Assembly: GCF_001913155.1 (NCBI RefSeq)
Contig: NZ_CP018760.1
Span: 558,001 to 622,000, forward strand
Length of the DNA stretch: 64,000 nucleotides
Source of the DNA: Maribacter hydrothermalis
GTDB taxonomy: Bacteria; Bacteroidota; Bacteroidia; Flavobacteriales; Flavobacteriaceae
Reading direction: 5' to 3'
Part shown: piece by piece, positions 52,326-61,817 of the stretch
Numbering within the stretch: position 1 is the first letter of the stretch
How the letters are laid out: the number at the start of each line of letters is the position of its first letter
Made by a program: the position numbers and the translations under genes
The notes under the pieces: generated by a model
The model's database searches: none
What the model was told of the DNA's origin: nothing
The model's input: the letters and a program-made list of their open reading frames with translations, nothing else

Positions 52326-55300
52326 CTACGTCTTAACAACTTTCTTAACGCTTACGTTACCATTTTCAGAGGTAATTGAAATTAAATACACCCCTGGAGG
52401 ATATGAAGATAAATCTAGCTCAAGGATATTATTGTGGTTCTTCTTATAGAAATCACTTACTAATAACACACTATTTGGACTTATAAGACTTAGTGTTAGT
52501 TCTTGTCCTAAAAAAGTAGATACATCTACATAAACTTTATTTGTAGTCGGATTTGGATATACACTTATAGGTACGTCCAATGGTTCTACATCAACAACAT
52601 TACTTAAATTAATCCTAAGTGGGGTAAGCACTCTATTATCAATTTTTTGAACAGATAAATTTGCAAATTGAGCTAATCCTTCTCCTGAACTTACTCCGTA
52701 ATTTGAGAATAACCAAATATCTAAAGTAGCCGTATTTGGACGTATAATTATACTTTGGGAATAATTGCTCCATTCAGTACTAAAATTATGCCCTAACTGC
52801 CATGCATTTGGTTTATCATTTTCTGCAACTTCTATTCTAGCACCACCTTCTATAGTTTTACCGTCTATACTAAATAACAGCTCGTCACCAACTTCTAAAT
52901 TGTTTTCTAAAATATCAATGGTCATAGAATACCTAGCCCAAGGTTGATTTTGATCTTCATTTACAATTTGAAATACGCAGCCAATTTCAGAAACTAAACT
53001 ATCTACTCCTTCCACTTTGTCAAGGCCTGCCTGTAGGCGTTCATTGGTAAGGATAATTTCATCGTTACTATTAACTAATGAATCTTCACAGCTTTCAATT
53101 GGCTCTTCTACTTCTCCAACTTTTTCAACAATTAAATTTCCAAATAAAGATGTACCGCCTTCATATTCTGCATAATTAGAAAACAACCAAATATCTAAAG
53201 TTGTAATATTATCCGGTACTATTATTTGTTTTGTACTTGTGGACCAATCGCTTGTAAAGGTGTTGCCCATTAGCCATGTATTTGGCTTATTGTCTTGAAC
53301 AACTTCTATTCTAGCATTCCCATCTATAGCTTTAGCATCTATACTGATACTTAAAACATCACCAGGCTTTATGTTATTATTTTCAATATTTATAGAAATT
53401 GAATGCCTAGCCCAAGGCTGATTTTGATCATTATTTGTAATCTCTAAAACGCATCCATATTTCTCCTCACCACTTTCTAAACCTTTTAAATTGTCCAAAC
53501 CAGATTCCAATCTATAGTTTTCAAGAATAATATCCTCACTTATATTACTAATTGTATTTGCGCATTCAGAAATAGGTGCATCGTCTTTCTTTAATTTCTC
53601 TACTATTAAATTATCATACAATACGGTTCCTCGTTCATTGAAACTGTAATTTGAAAACAACCAAATATCAAGAGTAACTATATCTTGAGGAACTACAATA
53701 TTTTGAGAATATGTAGTCCATTCATCGGTAAAAGTATGTCCTAGTAACCACGTATTGGGTTTGTTATTTTGAACCACTTCTATTCTTGCATTACCATCAA
53801 TATTTTTACCATCAAGGCTTATGTTCAATGTATCTCCTGGAGTTATCCCTAATTCCTCCAAATTCATACTAATCATATACTTTTCCCATGGTCTATTATC
53901 TGTCAGGGACGATATTAATAACGAACAGGTAGAGTTATTTACATCTAAATTATTACTTTCAACTAATAAATTGTCCCCGTAATTAATACCATTTGATAGG
54001 TCTAATAGGGTATTTTCATTTAACAACGCATTAGGGCATTCCTCATTTATAATTGCAATTACTTCTAAAGAAAATATAGATGAACAACCAGAATTTTCAG
54101 TAATAACATAATCACCTTCATCTTTTTTAGCTATTTCTTCTATATAAAAAATGCCATTATTTACTTCCCCGTTTGGAGTAGTAACCGTGTAAGTATTATT
54201 AGAATTCGGCATTCCTATTGAAAAAGAAACTCCTTCATCGACAACTGTTTTTGTTTCATCTGCAACCCATTCACCATCAGCTATTTTAAATTCTGGATTA
54301 ATTGAAGCACTATCACAACCTTTTAAGACTATATTTTTTAAACAACCAGACTTAGTTTCAAATACATAAGTTCCTGCATCATTAGATGAGTAATTAGACA
54401 CTGTTAATTCTCCTTGAACCAAAATACCATCAGGTTTTGTAATGGTATATTCTTCATCTGTACCCACTAATCTCAACTCAACTAAATCACCTTCAACGAC
54501 AATTAATTCATTATTAATTAAAGGAATCCAGGCTACTTCATTTTTCCTATACTCGGTAATTAACAAATCTAAATTACATTCCACTTTTGGAACAACTTTT
54601 ATGTCTAAAGTTGCAGAACAACCTTCCTCTGTTTCAAAAATGTATATCCCTGCCGAGGTTTCCGAAATATTCGGCAATTCTAAATCAACTTCTACTTCCG
54701 ACCCATTCGGAAGGATTATCTTAAATTTTTTGTTGTTAGGTAATATGCTCAAAACTAAATCTGAACCATCATTAACTTCAATAGTATTTTCGCCACTTGA
54801 CCAAACACCATCAATTTGATATTCTTGGATAACACTATCATCGGTACAAACAAAACTTTTTGACCAAGAGCCCATGAAATTAGAATTAACATCACCAACT
54901 TTAGTAAAATTACCACCTACATACAAAATATTGTCAGCTTCTGAAAACAGGATAGAATTAACCAAACCATTGGTTCCAATTTGTAATTCTTCACCTAATG
55001 GCTGCCATCCGTTTAAATCTGAAAACTGAGCAATATTGTTGACGATAATGGTTTTTGATTGTTCATTACTGGCAAAAACAAAACTACCCGCCGCATAAAT
55101 TTCGTTATCATATATAGCAATAGATTTAACACTACCACTAAGCCCATTACCTAATTTTTCCCATTTATTTGAAGTTATATCCCATCTTGCAATACGGTTT
55201 ACTGTTTCATTCGAAGCCAAATTGAAGTTCCCTCCAGCATAAACATAATTATCTTTTAAAGCGATTGATTCAACAAAACCACTTGTACCTTCTCCTAATG

Positions 55301-57134
55301 TTCCCCAGTTATTTCCATTCCAAGTAGCAATTCTTGCTGCGCTTTTTTCGCCAGCTGTATCAAAATTACCTCCTATATAAACTATTCCATTTTCTGAAAG
55401 TACTATTTCTCTAACTTCATTATTTAAACCTGCCACTAGTGAAGTCGACTCTTTAATAGCTGCCCAAGCATTATCCCAAATAGCAATATTATTTACCACA
55501 AGATTACCCGCTTTTACAAATGCTCCTCCTGCATAGATTTTAGAATCGGAGTCAATAGCAATTTTAGCTACAGGCCCATCAGTGCCTACTCCCAGCGCAC
55601 TCCATGAAATACCATCCCACAACGCTATATTATTTGCATTTATACCATTTACGGTACTGAACGACCCTCCTATTACTACCTCGTTATTTGGACTTATAGC
55701 AATAGACTTGACTTCTCCATTTGGCCCGCCAATTGTTGTTTTCCAACCTGTTTGTTTATTATAAATTGCCAAATTACTCGCAGAAACAGCGCCAACTTTA
55801 GTAAATAAGCCCCCAATATAAATATCCTCACCATTTTCTACAATGCAGTTAATAACACCATCTGTGCTTTCTGTAAATGCATTCCAATATCCAATACCAT
55901 TTATTTTTTCTGGCTCAGTAATCACAGGTTCGTCACCTCCATTTATTTTATAAATCTTTGCATTGGTACCATAACCACTAAAATACATTTCACCAGTTTC
56001 GTCCAATCCAAAACTTGATACATAATCTCCGTTTGTTCTAAATAATAGATTATTGGTGGATGTATTCAACTCTTCATTATAATCAAGCGCCCATACCCTT
56101 CCTGTAACATAATCAGCATATATATATTTACCTTTAATCAACGTATTAGTACTTTCACCATCGTATACATAACCTCCCGTTATAGAACGATCGCCTTTAG
56201 TATGGTCATATTCAAATATTGGTTTTATATCTGGTCTTGTGGATAAAAGGGTAGCGCTATTATAGCTATTATTACCTTCAAAACGATTCCAGCCATAATT
56301 ACCTCCTATAATAATATGATTTATCTCCTCTGCTTGATCTTGGCCAACGTCTGCTCCCCAAAGTGTTTCATTTTCAAATGAAAATTTCCACGTATTTCGA
56401 ATTCCCCAAGCATATAGTTCATCTAAACCAGCGATACCAACTCTTGGATTATCATTAGGGATTTCGTAATTACCATTTGGTAAATCTGGATTATTCTCTA
56501 TTGGGTTATTATTATCTAAATCAATATCAATTCGTAGAATACTGCCAAAAATATTATCTAAATTCTGTGCATTGCCATTTGGGTCGCCGCCGCCGCCGCC
56601 ATCACCTACTGATATGTATAAGTAACCATCTGGTCCAAACGCAATTTTACCACCATTGTGGTTTGAAGTATTTTGATTTTTGTCAAAACTAAAAATTTCT
56701 AATCGGCTATTAGCATCTGCCCTATTTTCATTAATTGGGTCAACAGTATACTTTGCTAATACAACTTCAACATCTACATTAGCCACCGTACTCTGCTTTG
56801 TATGATAAACGTAAAAGGTTTTATTAGCCTTAAAATTAGGGTGAAAAGCTAAACCTAACAGTCCTATCTCTTGCCCGGAAGAAAAACTAACCATATCTTT
56901 TATATCAAGAAAAACTTCTGCATTATTACTATTTTCAGTAGTATTAAAAACTTTTATTACCCCTTGTTGTTCAACAACAAACATTCTGTTAGAATCGTCT
57001 GAAGCATTTTGTATTTCTACTGGAAATTCAAATGTTAAATTAGGAAATGCATCTTGGTATGTTATCGCTTCCTGAGCGAAACTGCTAAATTTAAATACTA
57101 ATATAAATAAAAGAGAAAGTAATTTTTTGTTCAT
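52326..57134 (-). CDS. Giant T9SS-secreted protein: glucose/sorbosone dehydrogenase-like domain, beta-propeller and three two-cysteine modules
   Basis: 1602 aa. Signal peptide (1-21, ending SSFAQ), then a soluble PQQ glucose/sorbosone dehydrogenase-like propeller (about 30-400; conserved His159 in NHNGGKIAFGPDG, VGDGGGGGDPNG, ELYAWGIRN, GGNYGWNRFEG). From about 410 to 790 there is a second propeller-like series (DIYIGGLFTKVG, VYIGGNFDTAG). Ig-like stretches follow (about 800-1030), then modules at 1033-1181, 1191-1339 and 1349-1498, and a T9SS type A sorting domain (about 1525-1602; VYPNPTTNKVYVD, PPGVYLISI). It may oxidise or bind sugars outside the cell; PQQ binding and activity are unproven. 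Alternative: a non-enzymatic carbohydrate-binding propeller. Confidence 0.83.
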   Translation of the reverse strand: MNKKLLSLLFILVFKFSSFAQEAITYQDAFPNLTFEFPVEIQNASDDSNRMFVVEQQGVIKVFNTTENSNNAEVFLDIKDMVSFSSGQEIGLLGLAFHPNFKANKTFYVYHTKQSTVANVDVEVVLAKYTVDPINENRADANSRLEIFSFDKNQNTSNHNGGKIAFGPDGYLYISVGDGGGGGDPNGNAQNLDNIFGSILRIDIDLDNNNPIENNPDLPNGNYEIPNDNPRVGIAGLDELYAWGIRNTWKFSFENETLWGADVGQDQAEEINHIIIGGNYGWNRFEGNNSYNSATLLSTRPDIKPIFEYDHTKGDRSITGGYVYDGESTNTLIKGKYIYADYVTGRVWALDYNEELNTSTNNLLFRTNGDYVSSFGLDETGEMYFSGYGTNAKIYKINGGDEPVITEPEKINGIGYWNAFTESTDGVINCIVENGEDIYIGGLFTKVGAVSASNLAIYNKQTGWKTTIGGPNGEVKSIAISPNNEVVIGGSFSTVNGINANNIALWDGISWSALGVGTDGPVAKIAIDSDSKIYAGGAFVKAGNLVVNNIAIWDNAWAAIKESTSLVAGLNNEVREIVLSENGIVYIGGNFDTAGEKSAARIATWNGNNWGTLGEGTSGFVESIALKDNYVYAGGNFNLASNETVNRIARWDITSNKWEKLGNGLSGSVKSIAIYDNEIYAAGSFVFASNEQSKTIIVNNIAQFSDLNGWQPLGEELQIGTNGLVNSILFSEADNILYVGGNFTKVGDVNSNFMGSWSKSFVCTDDSVIQEYQIDGVWSSGENTIEVNDGSDLVLSILPNNKKFKIILPNGSEVEVDLELPNISETSAGIYIFETEEGCSATLDIKVVPKVECNLDLLITEYRKNEVAWIPLINNELIVVEGDLVELRLVGTDEEYTITKPDGILVQGELTVSNYSSNDAGTYVFETKSGCLKNIVLKGCDSASINPEFKIADGEWVADETKTVVDEGVSFSIGMPNSNNTYTVTTPNGEVNNGIFYIEEIAKKDEGDYVITENSGCSSIFSLEVIAIINEECPNALLNENTLLDLSNGINYGDNLLVESNNLDVNNSTCSLLISSLTDNRPWEKYMISMNLEELGITPGDTLNISLDGKNIDGNARIEVVQNNKPNTWLLGHTFTDEWTTYSQNIVVPQDIVTLDIWLFSNYSFNERGTVLYDNLIVEKLKKDDAPISECANTISNISEDIILENYRLESGLDNLKGLESGEEKYGCVLEITNNDQNQPWARHSISINIENNNIKPGDVLSISIDAKAIDGNARIEVVQDNKPNTWLMGNTFTSDWSTSTKQIIVPDNITTLDIWLFSNYAEYEGGTSLFGNLIVEKVGEVEEPIESCEDSLVNSNDEIILTNERLQAGLDKVEGVDSLVSEIGCVFQIVNEDQNQPWARYSMTIDILENNLEVGDELLFSIDGKTIEGGARIEVAENDKPNAWQLGHNFSTEWSNYSQSIIIRPNTATLDIWLFSNYGVSSGEGLAQFANLSVQKIDNRVLTPLRINLSNVVDVEPLDVPISVYPNPTTNKVYVDVSTFLGQELTLSLISPNSVLLVSDFYKKNHNNILELDLSSYPPGVYLISITSENGNVSVKKVVKT
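52641..54038 (-). repeat. Three copies of the 149-residue two-cysteine module in the third giant protein
   Basis: Copies at 53592-54038 (149 codons), 53118-53564 (149 codons) and 52641-53090 (150 codons), separated by 9-codon linkers. Each begins at a Cys (CPNALL, CANTIS, CEDSLV), has a second Cys about 37-50 residues on (TCSLLI, GCVLEI, GCVFQI), and shares PW-R/K, ARIEV, DIWLFSNY. They are more diverged from one another than the copies in the two upstream giant genes. Confidence 0.85.
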
Positions 57135-57440
57135 AAATTATAGGTTAAAATTTGGTGGTAATAGTTTAAAATATGCGGTAAAGCACACTATAATTACGTT
57201 GTAATTTCAATTTTAGATCATATTATTACTAATTTGACTAATATATTCGATAAACTACAACTTTCTCATTTAACTATTCCAACAAAAATTAGAGTCATTT
57301 TCTTGTTATTTATTATAACAACGTTTCAAAATGAAAAAAAACATAAAAAAATTGTTTTTAATTATCTCATTCGATAAAAAAAATAACTTTCACTGTAACA
57401 AACCGTAAATTCAATCATCTTTCAATAAACCAATCACTTT
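57135..57440. other. AT-rich spacer between the third giant protein and the ECF sigma factor
   Basis: Divergent spacer without a recognised gene. It must hold promoters for both flanking genes, but no TAnnTTTG element with good spacing is seen. A 25-codon open frame at 57331-57408 begins like a signal peptide (MKKNIKKLFLIIS) but stops after a short stretch; it is too short to call. Confidence 0.5.
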
Positions 57441-57995
57441 TTGAGCCAACAAAAGGAACATATTGATGAGCTAGTGCAATTGTGCATGGCCGGTAAACAA
57501 AGTGCACAGCTAGAAGTGTATAACAGGTATTACAAGGCTATGTTCAATACAGCACTCAGAATCGTAAAGGATACTGCCTTAGCAGAAGATATTATGCAAG
57601 AATCGTTTTTAAGCGCATTTACTAAACTGCATACTTTTAAAGGGGAAGTAACTTTTGGATCTTGGTTAAAACGCATTGTTATTAACAACAGCATACATCA
57701 ATATAGAAAGCAACAAAAAAAGAATGAAGTTGCTTTAGATGAAGTATTGTACAAGGTCGAAGATAATGACGGAATTGCATCTGATCATGTGTTTACAGAA
57801 CTAAAGGCTCAAAAAGTGATGGAAACCATGAAAGATTTAAAAGACAATTACAGAATTTCTTTGACCTTACATCTAATTGAAGGATATGATTACGATGAAA
57901 TTAGTGAGATCATGAACATTAGCTATGCCAATTGTAGAACTACTGTTTCACGCGCAAAGGAAAGTCTAAGAAAAAAATTAATACTAGCAATCTGA
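57441..57995 (+). CDS. ECF-type RNA polymerase sigma factor
   Basis: 184 aa. Start is TTG at 57441 (M-S-Q-Q-K-E-H-I); no ATG is better placed. Sigma region 2 (about 24-90; RIVKDTALAEDIMQESFLSAF, TFGSWLKRIVINN) and region 4 (about 130-178; YDYDEISEIMNISYANCRTTVSRAKE) are clear. It likely directs an envelope-related regulon. Its TGA stop overlaps the ATG of the putative anti-sigma gene. Confidence 0.92.
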   Translation: MSQQKEHIDELVQLCMAGKQSAQLEVYNRYYKAMFNTALRIVKDTALAEDIMQESFLSAFTKLHTFKGEVTFGSWLKRIVINNSIHQYRKQQKKNEVALDEVLYKVEDNDGIASDHVFTELKAQKVMETMKDLKDNYRISLTLHLIEGYDYDEISEIMNISYANCRTTVSRAKESLRKKLILAI

Positions 57996-58558
57996 TGAAA
58001 AAAGATACTATAGAAAACCTATTTAATAGATTACATGATAAAATAGATTTTGAAGAACCGAACGAAGGTCATCAAATGCGCTTTTTGGATAAACTAAACG
58101 CAGCCAATGGTGTTGCGACCCTTGCACCAAAAAAGAACTATTCTTGGTTGCGAATGGCTTTTGTAGCTGCTGCAATAACACTTTTGTTAACTGTTGGCGT
58201 ATTTCAATTGAATACCGCTTACACCATTGATAAGCAAGTTGCAAAAATTTCTCCTGAAGCCTCTAAGACACAATTTCACTTTGCGAATCTGATCGAGGAA
58301 CAAATAAAGGAGCTTAACGCTGAAAAATCACCAGAGACAGAAAAAATTATTAATGATACCATGTTACAATTGAAAAAATTACAATTGGATTATGACAAAA
58401 TGGAACAAGACCTATTAAATGGTGGAAATAGTAAATTAATATTAAGCGCCATGATTACCAATTTCCAAACGAGGATAGACCTTTTAAATGAAGTTATGAT
58501 TCAGATAGAAAATATTAAAACAATAAAAAATATAAATGATGCGAACTATACTATTTAA
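57995..58558 (+). CDS. Putative anti-sigma factor
   Basis: 187 aa. A cytoplasmic N-terminus (about 1-47, with NLFNRLHDKIDFEEPNEGH) is followed by one membrane span (about 50-72, MAFVAAAITLLLTVGVFQL) and a helical periplasmic part. No zinc motif of the ZAS type is visible. Its position directly after an ECF sigma gene, with a one-base TGATG overlap, is the main evidence for the role. The 3' end overlaps the next gene's start by 23 bases. Confidence 0.72.
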   Translation: MKKDTIENLFNRLHDKIDFEEPNEGHQMRFLDKLNAANGVATLAPKKNYSWLRMAFVAAAITLLLTVGVFQLNTAYTIDKQVAKISPEASKTQFHFANLIEEQIKELNAEKSPETEKIINDTMLQLKKLQLDYDKMEQDLLNGGNSKLILSAMITNFQTRIDLLNEVMIQIENIKTIKNINDANYTI

Positions 58559-59630
58559 ATATACCTGGCTATTGGTTATAGCGTTTTCCACTGGTGTTAC
58601 GGCCCATGACAAAAATATGGACGGAAAACATACGAAAGAAAAAACCATTAAAAAAGAGTTTAACGTTAATACAAATGCCTTATTAAAAGTCAGTAACTCT
58701 TACGGAAATCTTAACATTACTTCTTGGAATGAAAATCGTTTAGTTATAGAAGTACACATTAAAACCAATGGAAATAATGAAGAGAAGGTTCAAAAAAAAT
58801 TAGATGAAATTTCTGTTGATTTTGAAGCCAGTGCTGACCGTGTTTTTGCCGAAACAATTTTCAATAAAGACAATAAGGGCTGGGGATGGAGCTGGGGAAA
58901 CAACAATAATGTAAATATGCAAATTAATTACACAATTAAAGTTCCAGTTAAAAACAACGTGGACTTAAATAATGATTATGGCAATATAATTCTAGATAGA
59001 GTTGATGGGCATGCTAAAATAAATTGTGATTATGGTAGCCTAGATATAGGAGAATTAAGAGGCCGTAACAATCGATTAAATTTTGATTATACCTCCAAGT
59101 CAAACATTGGCTATATTAATAGTGGGGAAATTAGGGCAGATTATTCTGGATTTACTATCGAAAAAGCTGGAAATCTTGCCATAAATGCCGACTATACCAA
59201 TGCTAGTATAGGTATAATGGAAAATTTAGAATATACCAGCGACTATGGTAACATGGATGTGAAAGAACTAAATAACATTAACGGAAATGGCGATTATATT
59301 ACGGTAAAACTAGGAATTGTTCATGGTGATGTTTCAATTAGTGCTGATTATGGTTCTCTACGAATTGAAGAATTAGCGGCCGATGCAGGAAATGTAAATA
59401 TAAGAACCGATTATACTGGGATAAAAATTGGATATAACAGCGATTACCACTTTGATTTTGATATATCTACTAGTTATGCGGGAGTTAGCGGAAAGGATGA
59501 CTTTACCATTAACATCAGTACAGAAAAATCTTCTGACAAACATTATGAAGGATTTTACGGATCTAAAGGAAGTGGCAATAAAATAACGCTGTCAAGTGAT
59601 TATGGCGGAATAAGTTTTACCAAAAAATAA
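58536..59630 (+). CDS. Secreted DUF4097-like beta-helix protein
   Basis: 364 aa, signal peptide (about 1-23, ending GVTAH). The mature part is built of repeated short strands with a D-Y-(G/T/S) pattern (NDYGNIILDRV, CDYGSLDIGEL, SDYGNMDVKEL, ADYGSLRIEEL), typical of right-handed beta-helix or DUF4097-like adhesins. Its start overlaps the putative anti-sigma gene, and it is followed by the head-GIN gene 17 bases on. It is probably a cell-envelope protein controlled by this sigma factor. Function unknown. Confidence 0.78.
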   Translation: MMRTILFKYTWLLVIAFSTGVTAHDKNMDGKHTKEKTIKKEFNVNTNALLKVSNSYGNLNITSWNENRLVIEVHIKTNGNNEEKVQKKLDEISVDFEASADRVFAETIFNKDNKGWGWSWGNNNNVNMQINYTIKVPVKNNVDLNNDYGNIILDRVDGHAKINCDYGSLDIGELRGRNNRLNFDYTSKSNIGYINSGEIRADYSGFTIEKAGNLAINADYTNASIGIMENLEYTSDYGNMDVKELNNINGNGDYITVKLGIVHGDVSISADYGSLRIEELAADAGNVNIRTDYTGIKIGYNSDYHFDFDISTSYAGVSGKDDFTINISTEKSSDKHYEGFYGSKGSGNKITLSSDYGGISFTKK

Positions 59631-59647
59631 GTATCAATCAATTAAAA

Positions 59648-60382
59648 ATGACAATCATGAAAAGATTAAGTGTATTACTATGTACGGGATTAATCTCCCT
59701 ATCTTGTTCAGCCCAATGGGGAAAGACCATTAAAGGTGATGGCAATAATGTAACTATTGAAAGAAGTACAGCAGATTACGACGGTGTAGCCGTATCAGGC
59801 TGGTTTGATGTGGAATTAGTCTCAGGCAACGAAGGTGAAATAACTTTAAAAGGTGAAGCAAACCTATTAGAATATATTATCACTGAAGTCAAGGATGGAA
59901 AATTAGTCATAAAAACGGAAAAAGGCGTAAACCTAAAACCAAGTAGCTGGAAATCTGGCATTCATATTACGGTACCTATTGAGACTATTAGCCATGTTGC
60001 CATGTCAGGTTCTGGTGATATCGTTGGAAAAACGAAAATTAAAACCGACAAATTCAGCACGGCCATGTCGGGTTCTGGAGATATCTCTTTAGATATTGAT
60101 ACAAGTTCTTTATCGGCAACTATGTCGGGTTCTGGTGATATTTCGCTAAGTGGCAGAACTATTGATTTTGATGCAACCATTTCAGGAAGTGGTGATATTG
60201 AAGCCTACGACCTTGATGCCGACCATGTAGAAGCTACAATATCTGGTTCTGCAGACATACAAGTTACCGCAAATAAATCTATTAAAGCGCGCGTTTCTGG
60301 TTCAGGTGATATTTCTTACAGAGGAAATCCTGAAAAAGTAGACACAAAAACTTCTGGTTCAGGAGATATTTCCAGAGGTTAA
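59648..60382 (+). CDS. Head-GIN domain (DUF2807) protein
   Basis: 244 aa. Signal sequence with a cysteine (LISLSCSAQ) that may be a lipobox, but no acidic stretch after it. The body has repeated SGSGDI units (AMSGSGDIVGK, AMSGSGDISLDI, TMSGSGDISL, TISGSGDIEAY and more), the mark of DUF2807/head GIN. The start could be the fourth codon (MKRLSVLLC). Probably periplasmic or outer-membrane-associated. Last gene of the ECF operon, followed by a terminator. Confidence 0.85.
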   Translation: MTIMKRLSVLLCTGLISLSCSAQWGKTIKGDGNNVTIERSTADYDGVAVSGWFDVELVSGNEGEITLKGEANLLEYIITEVKDGKLVIKTEKGVNLKPSSWKSGIHITVPIETISHVAMSGSGDIVGKTKIKTDKFSTAMSGSGDISLDIDTSSLSATMSGSGDISLSGRTIDFDATISGSGDIEAYDLDADHVEATISGSADIQVTANKSIKARVSGSGDISYRGNPEKVDTKTSGSGDISRG

Positions 60383-60418
60383 GATATAAATCAAAATAGC
60401 GAACAATCAATTTAAGAA

Positions 60419-60442
60419 AGCCTCTATTATAGAGGCTTTTTT
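60419..60442. terminator. Terminator after the ECF operon, overlapping the MFS stop codon
   Basis: The stem AGCCTCTA / TAGAGGCT with a 3-base loop (60419-60437) is followed by T to 60442. The stop of the convergent transporter gene (60427) falls inside the loop, so the last codons of that gene form half of the hairpin. It therefore serves the plus-strand operon and possibly both. Confidence 0.75.
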
Positions 60443-61758
60443 GCTTCTTTAACCCTAACGAGTAAAAACATGCCAATTAAAAAAAATAATCCTAAAAATA
60501 TTATTGAACTGCGCATACTCCCAGTAAACTGTGCTACAAAGCCATATAAAAATGTTCCTATTACAATTCCAATTTTTTCGGCTACATCATAAAAGCTAAA
60601 GAAAGAAGTAGTGTCCTTAGTTTCTGGCAAAAACTTTGAATAAGTAGATCTTGACAAGGCTTGTATCCCTCCCATTACCAAACCTACGCAACCAGCAGCA
60701 ATATAAAAATCTATTGGAGTAATTACGAAATATGCATAAACACAAATGCATACCCAAAGTGCATTCACAACAATTAATGTTTTAATATTTCCATATTTGT
60801 TAGATGCCCTCGCCGTTATGGTAGCTCCAAAAATGGCAACCAACTGTATTACCAAAATACTGATAATAAGTCCGGTTGTACGTTCGGAATCTGTTCCCCA
60901 TGCTATTTCCTCTTCTCCAAAATAGGTGGCAATTAACATTACTGTCTGAACGGCCATACTATATACAAAAAAGGCTCCCAAGTACCTTTTAAGCTTTATT
61001 AAATTACTTAATTGTAACCATACCTGTTTAAGCTCTTTAAAACCGTTTAACACTATATTTGTACGTTTTCCAACTTTTTTGAACCCTTTTGGGAGATAAT
61101 AAAAACTGTACTGAGCAAAAACTATCCACCAAATCCCTACGGTTACAAAAGAGTATTTCATTGCTTTAATTTCAGCTGCCCCAGCCTCATCCGTCGTAAT
61201 TCCGAAAAAGTCTGGTTTCATAACCATAGCCAAGTTGAAAATCAGCAGAACTACACTACCTATGTAACCTAAAGAAAATCCTTTAGCACTAATAGCGTCT
61301 TGTTGTTTTGGAAAGGCTACATCGGGCAAATAGGAGTTATTAATAGCAAAACTTACCCAAAACCCAACTAGACCAAAGAAATAACATATAAGTCCAAAAT
61401 AAATATTCTCAAGGGAAAACCAGTTTAACCCTATGCATGAAAGTCCGCCTAAATAGCAAAAGAATTTCATGAACATTTTTTTATTTCCTAAATAATCGGC
61501 TATACCAGATATTAAAGGCGTTATTATCGCAATAAAAACAAATGCTAAAGAAGTGGTATAGCTAATTAGTGGTGCTCTAGATATTTCACTACCAAATACA
61601 GTTACTTTTTCAATACCGGCAACCCTAAAAAGGGCGCCATAAAATATAGGAAATACTGCTGATGAGATTACCAGACTATATACTGAATTTGCCCAGTCAT
61701 AAAAGGCCCATGCATTTAATAATTTTCTACTTCCTTTTAAGACCAGTGTTTTTCCCAT
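60427..61758 (-). CDS. MFS transporter of the Atg22/UMF1 type
   Basis: 443 aa with about twelve hydrophobic segments. The N-terminal AWAFYDWANSVYSLVISSAVFP and GIADYLGNKKMFMKFF loop fit the UMF1/Atg22-like family, and a later GGIQALSRSTYSKFLPETKDT segment is also typical. It is likely an inner-membrane exporter; the substrate is unknown. The end forms part of the bidirectional terminator. Its promoter is not clear. Confidence 0.85.
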   Translation of the reverse strand: MGKTLVLKGSRKLLNAWAFYDWANSVYSLVISSAVFPIFYGALFRVAGIEKVTVFGSEISRAPLISYTTSLAFVFIAIITPLISGIADYLGNKKMFMKFFCYLGGLSCIGLNWFSLENIYFGLICYFFGLVGFWVSFAINNSYLPDVAFPKQQDAISAKGFSLGYIGSVVLLIFNLAMVMKPDFFGITTDEAGAAEIKAMKYSFVTVGIWWIVFAQYSFYYLPKGFKKVGKRTNIVLNGFKELKQVWLQLSNLIKLKRYLGAFFVYSMAVQTVMLIATYFGEEEIAWGTDSERTTGLIISILVIQLVAIFGATITARASNKYGNIKTLIVVNALWVCICVYAYFVITPIDFYIAAGCVGLVMGGIQALSRSTYSKFLPETKDTTSFFSFYDVAEKIGIVIGTFLYGFVAQFTGSMRSSIIFLGLFFLIGMFLLVRVKEAKKPL

Positions 61759-61770
61759 ATAAAAATTAAA

Positions 61771-61792
61771 AGCCGTTCATTTCTGAACGGCT
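61771..61792 (-). terminator. Terminator downstream of the M48 protease gene
   Basis: Stem AGCCGTTCA / TGAACGGCT with a 4-base loop, followed on the minus strand by TTTAATTTTTA. It separates the protease gene from the transporter gene. Confidence 0.75.
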
Positions 61793-61817
61793 TCAATATA
61801 CAACAATCCTTAACTTT

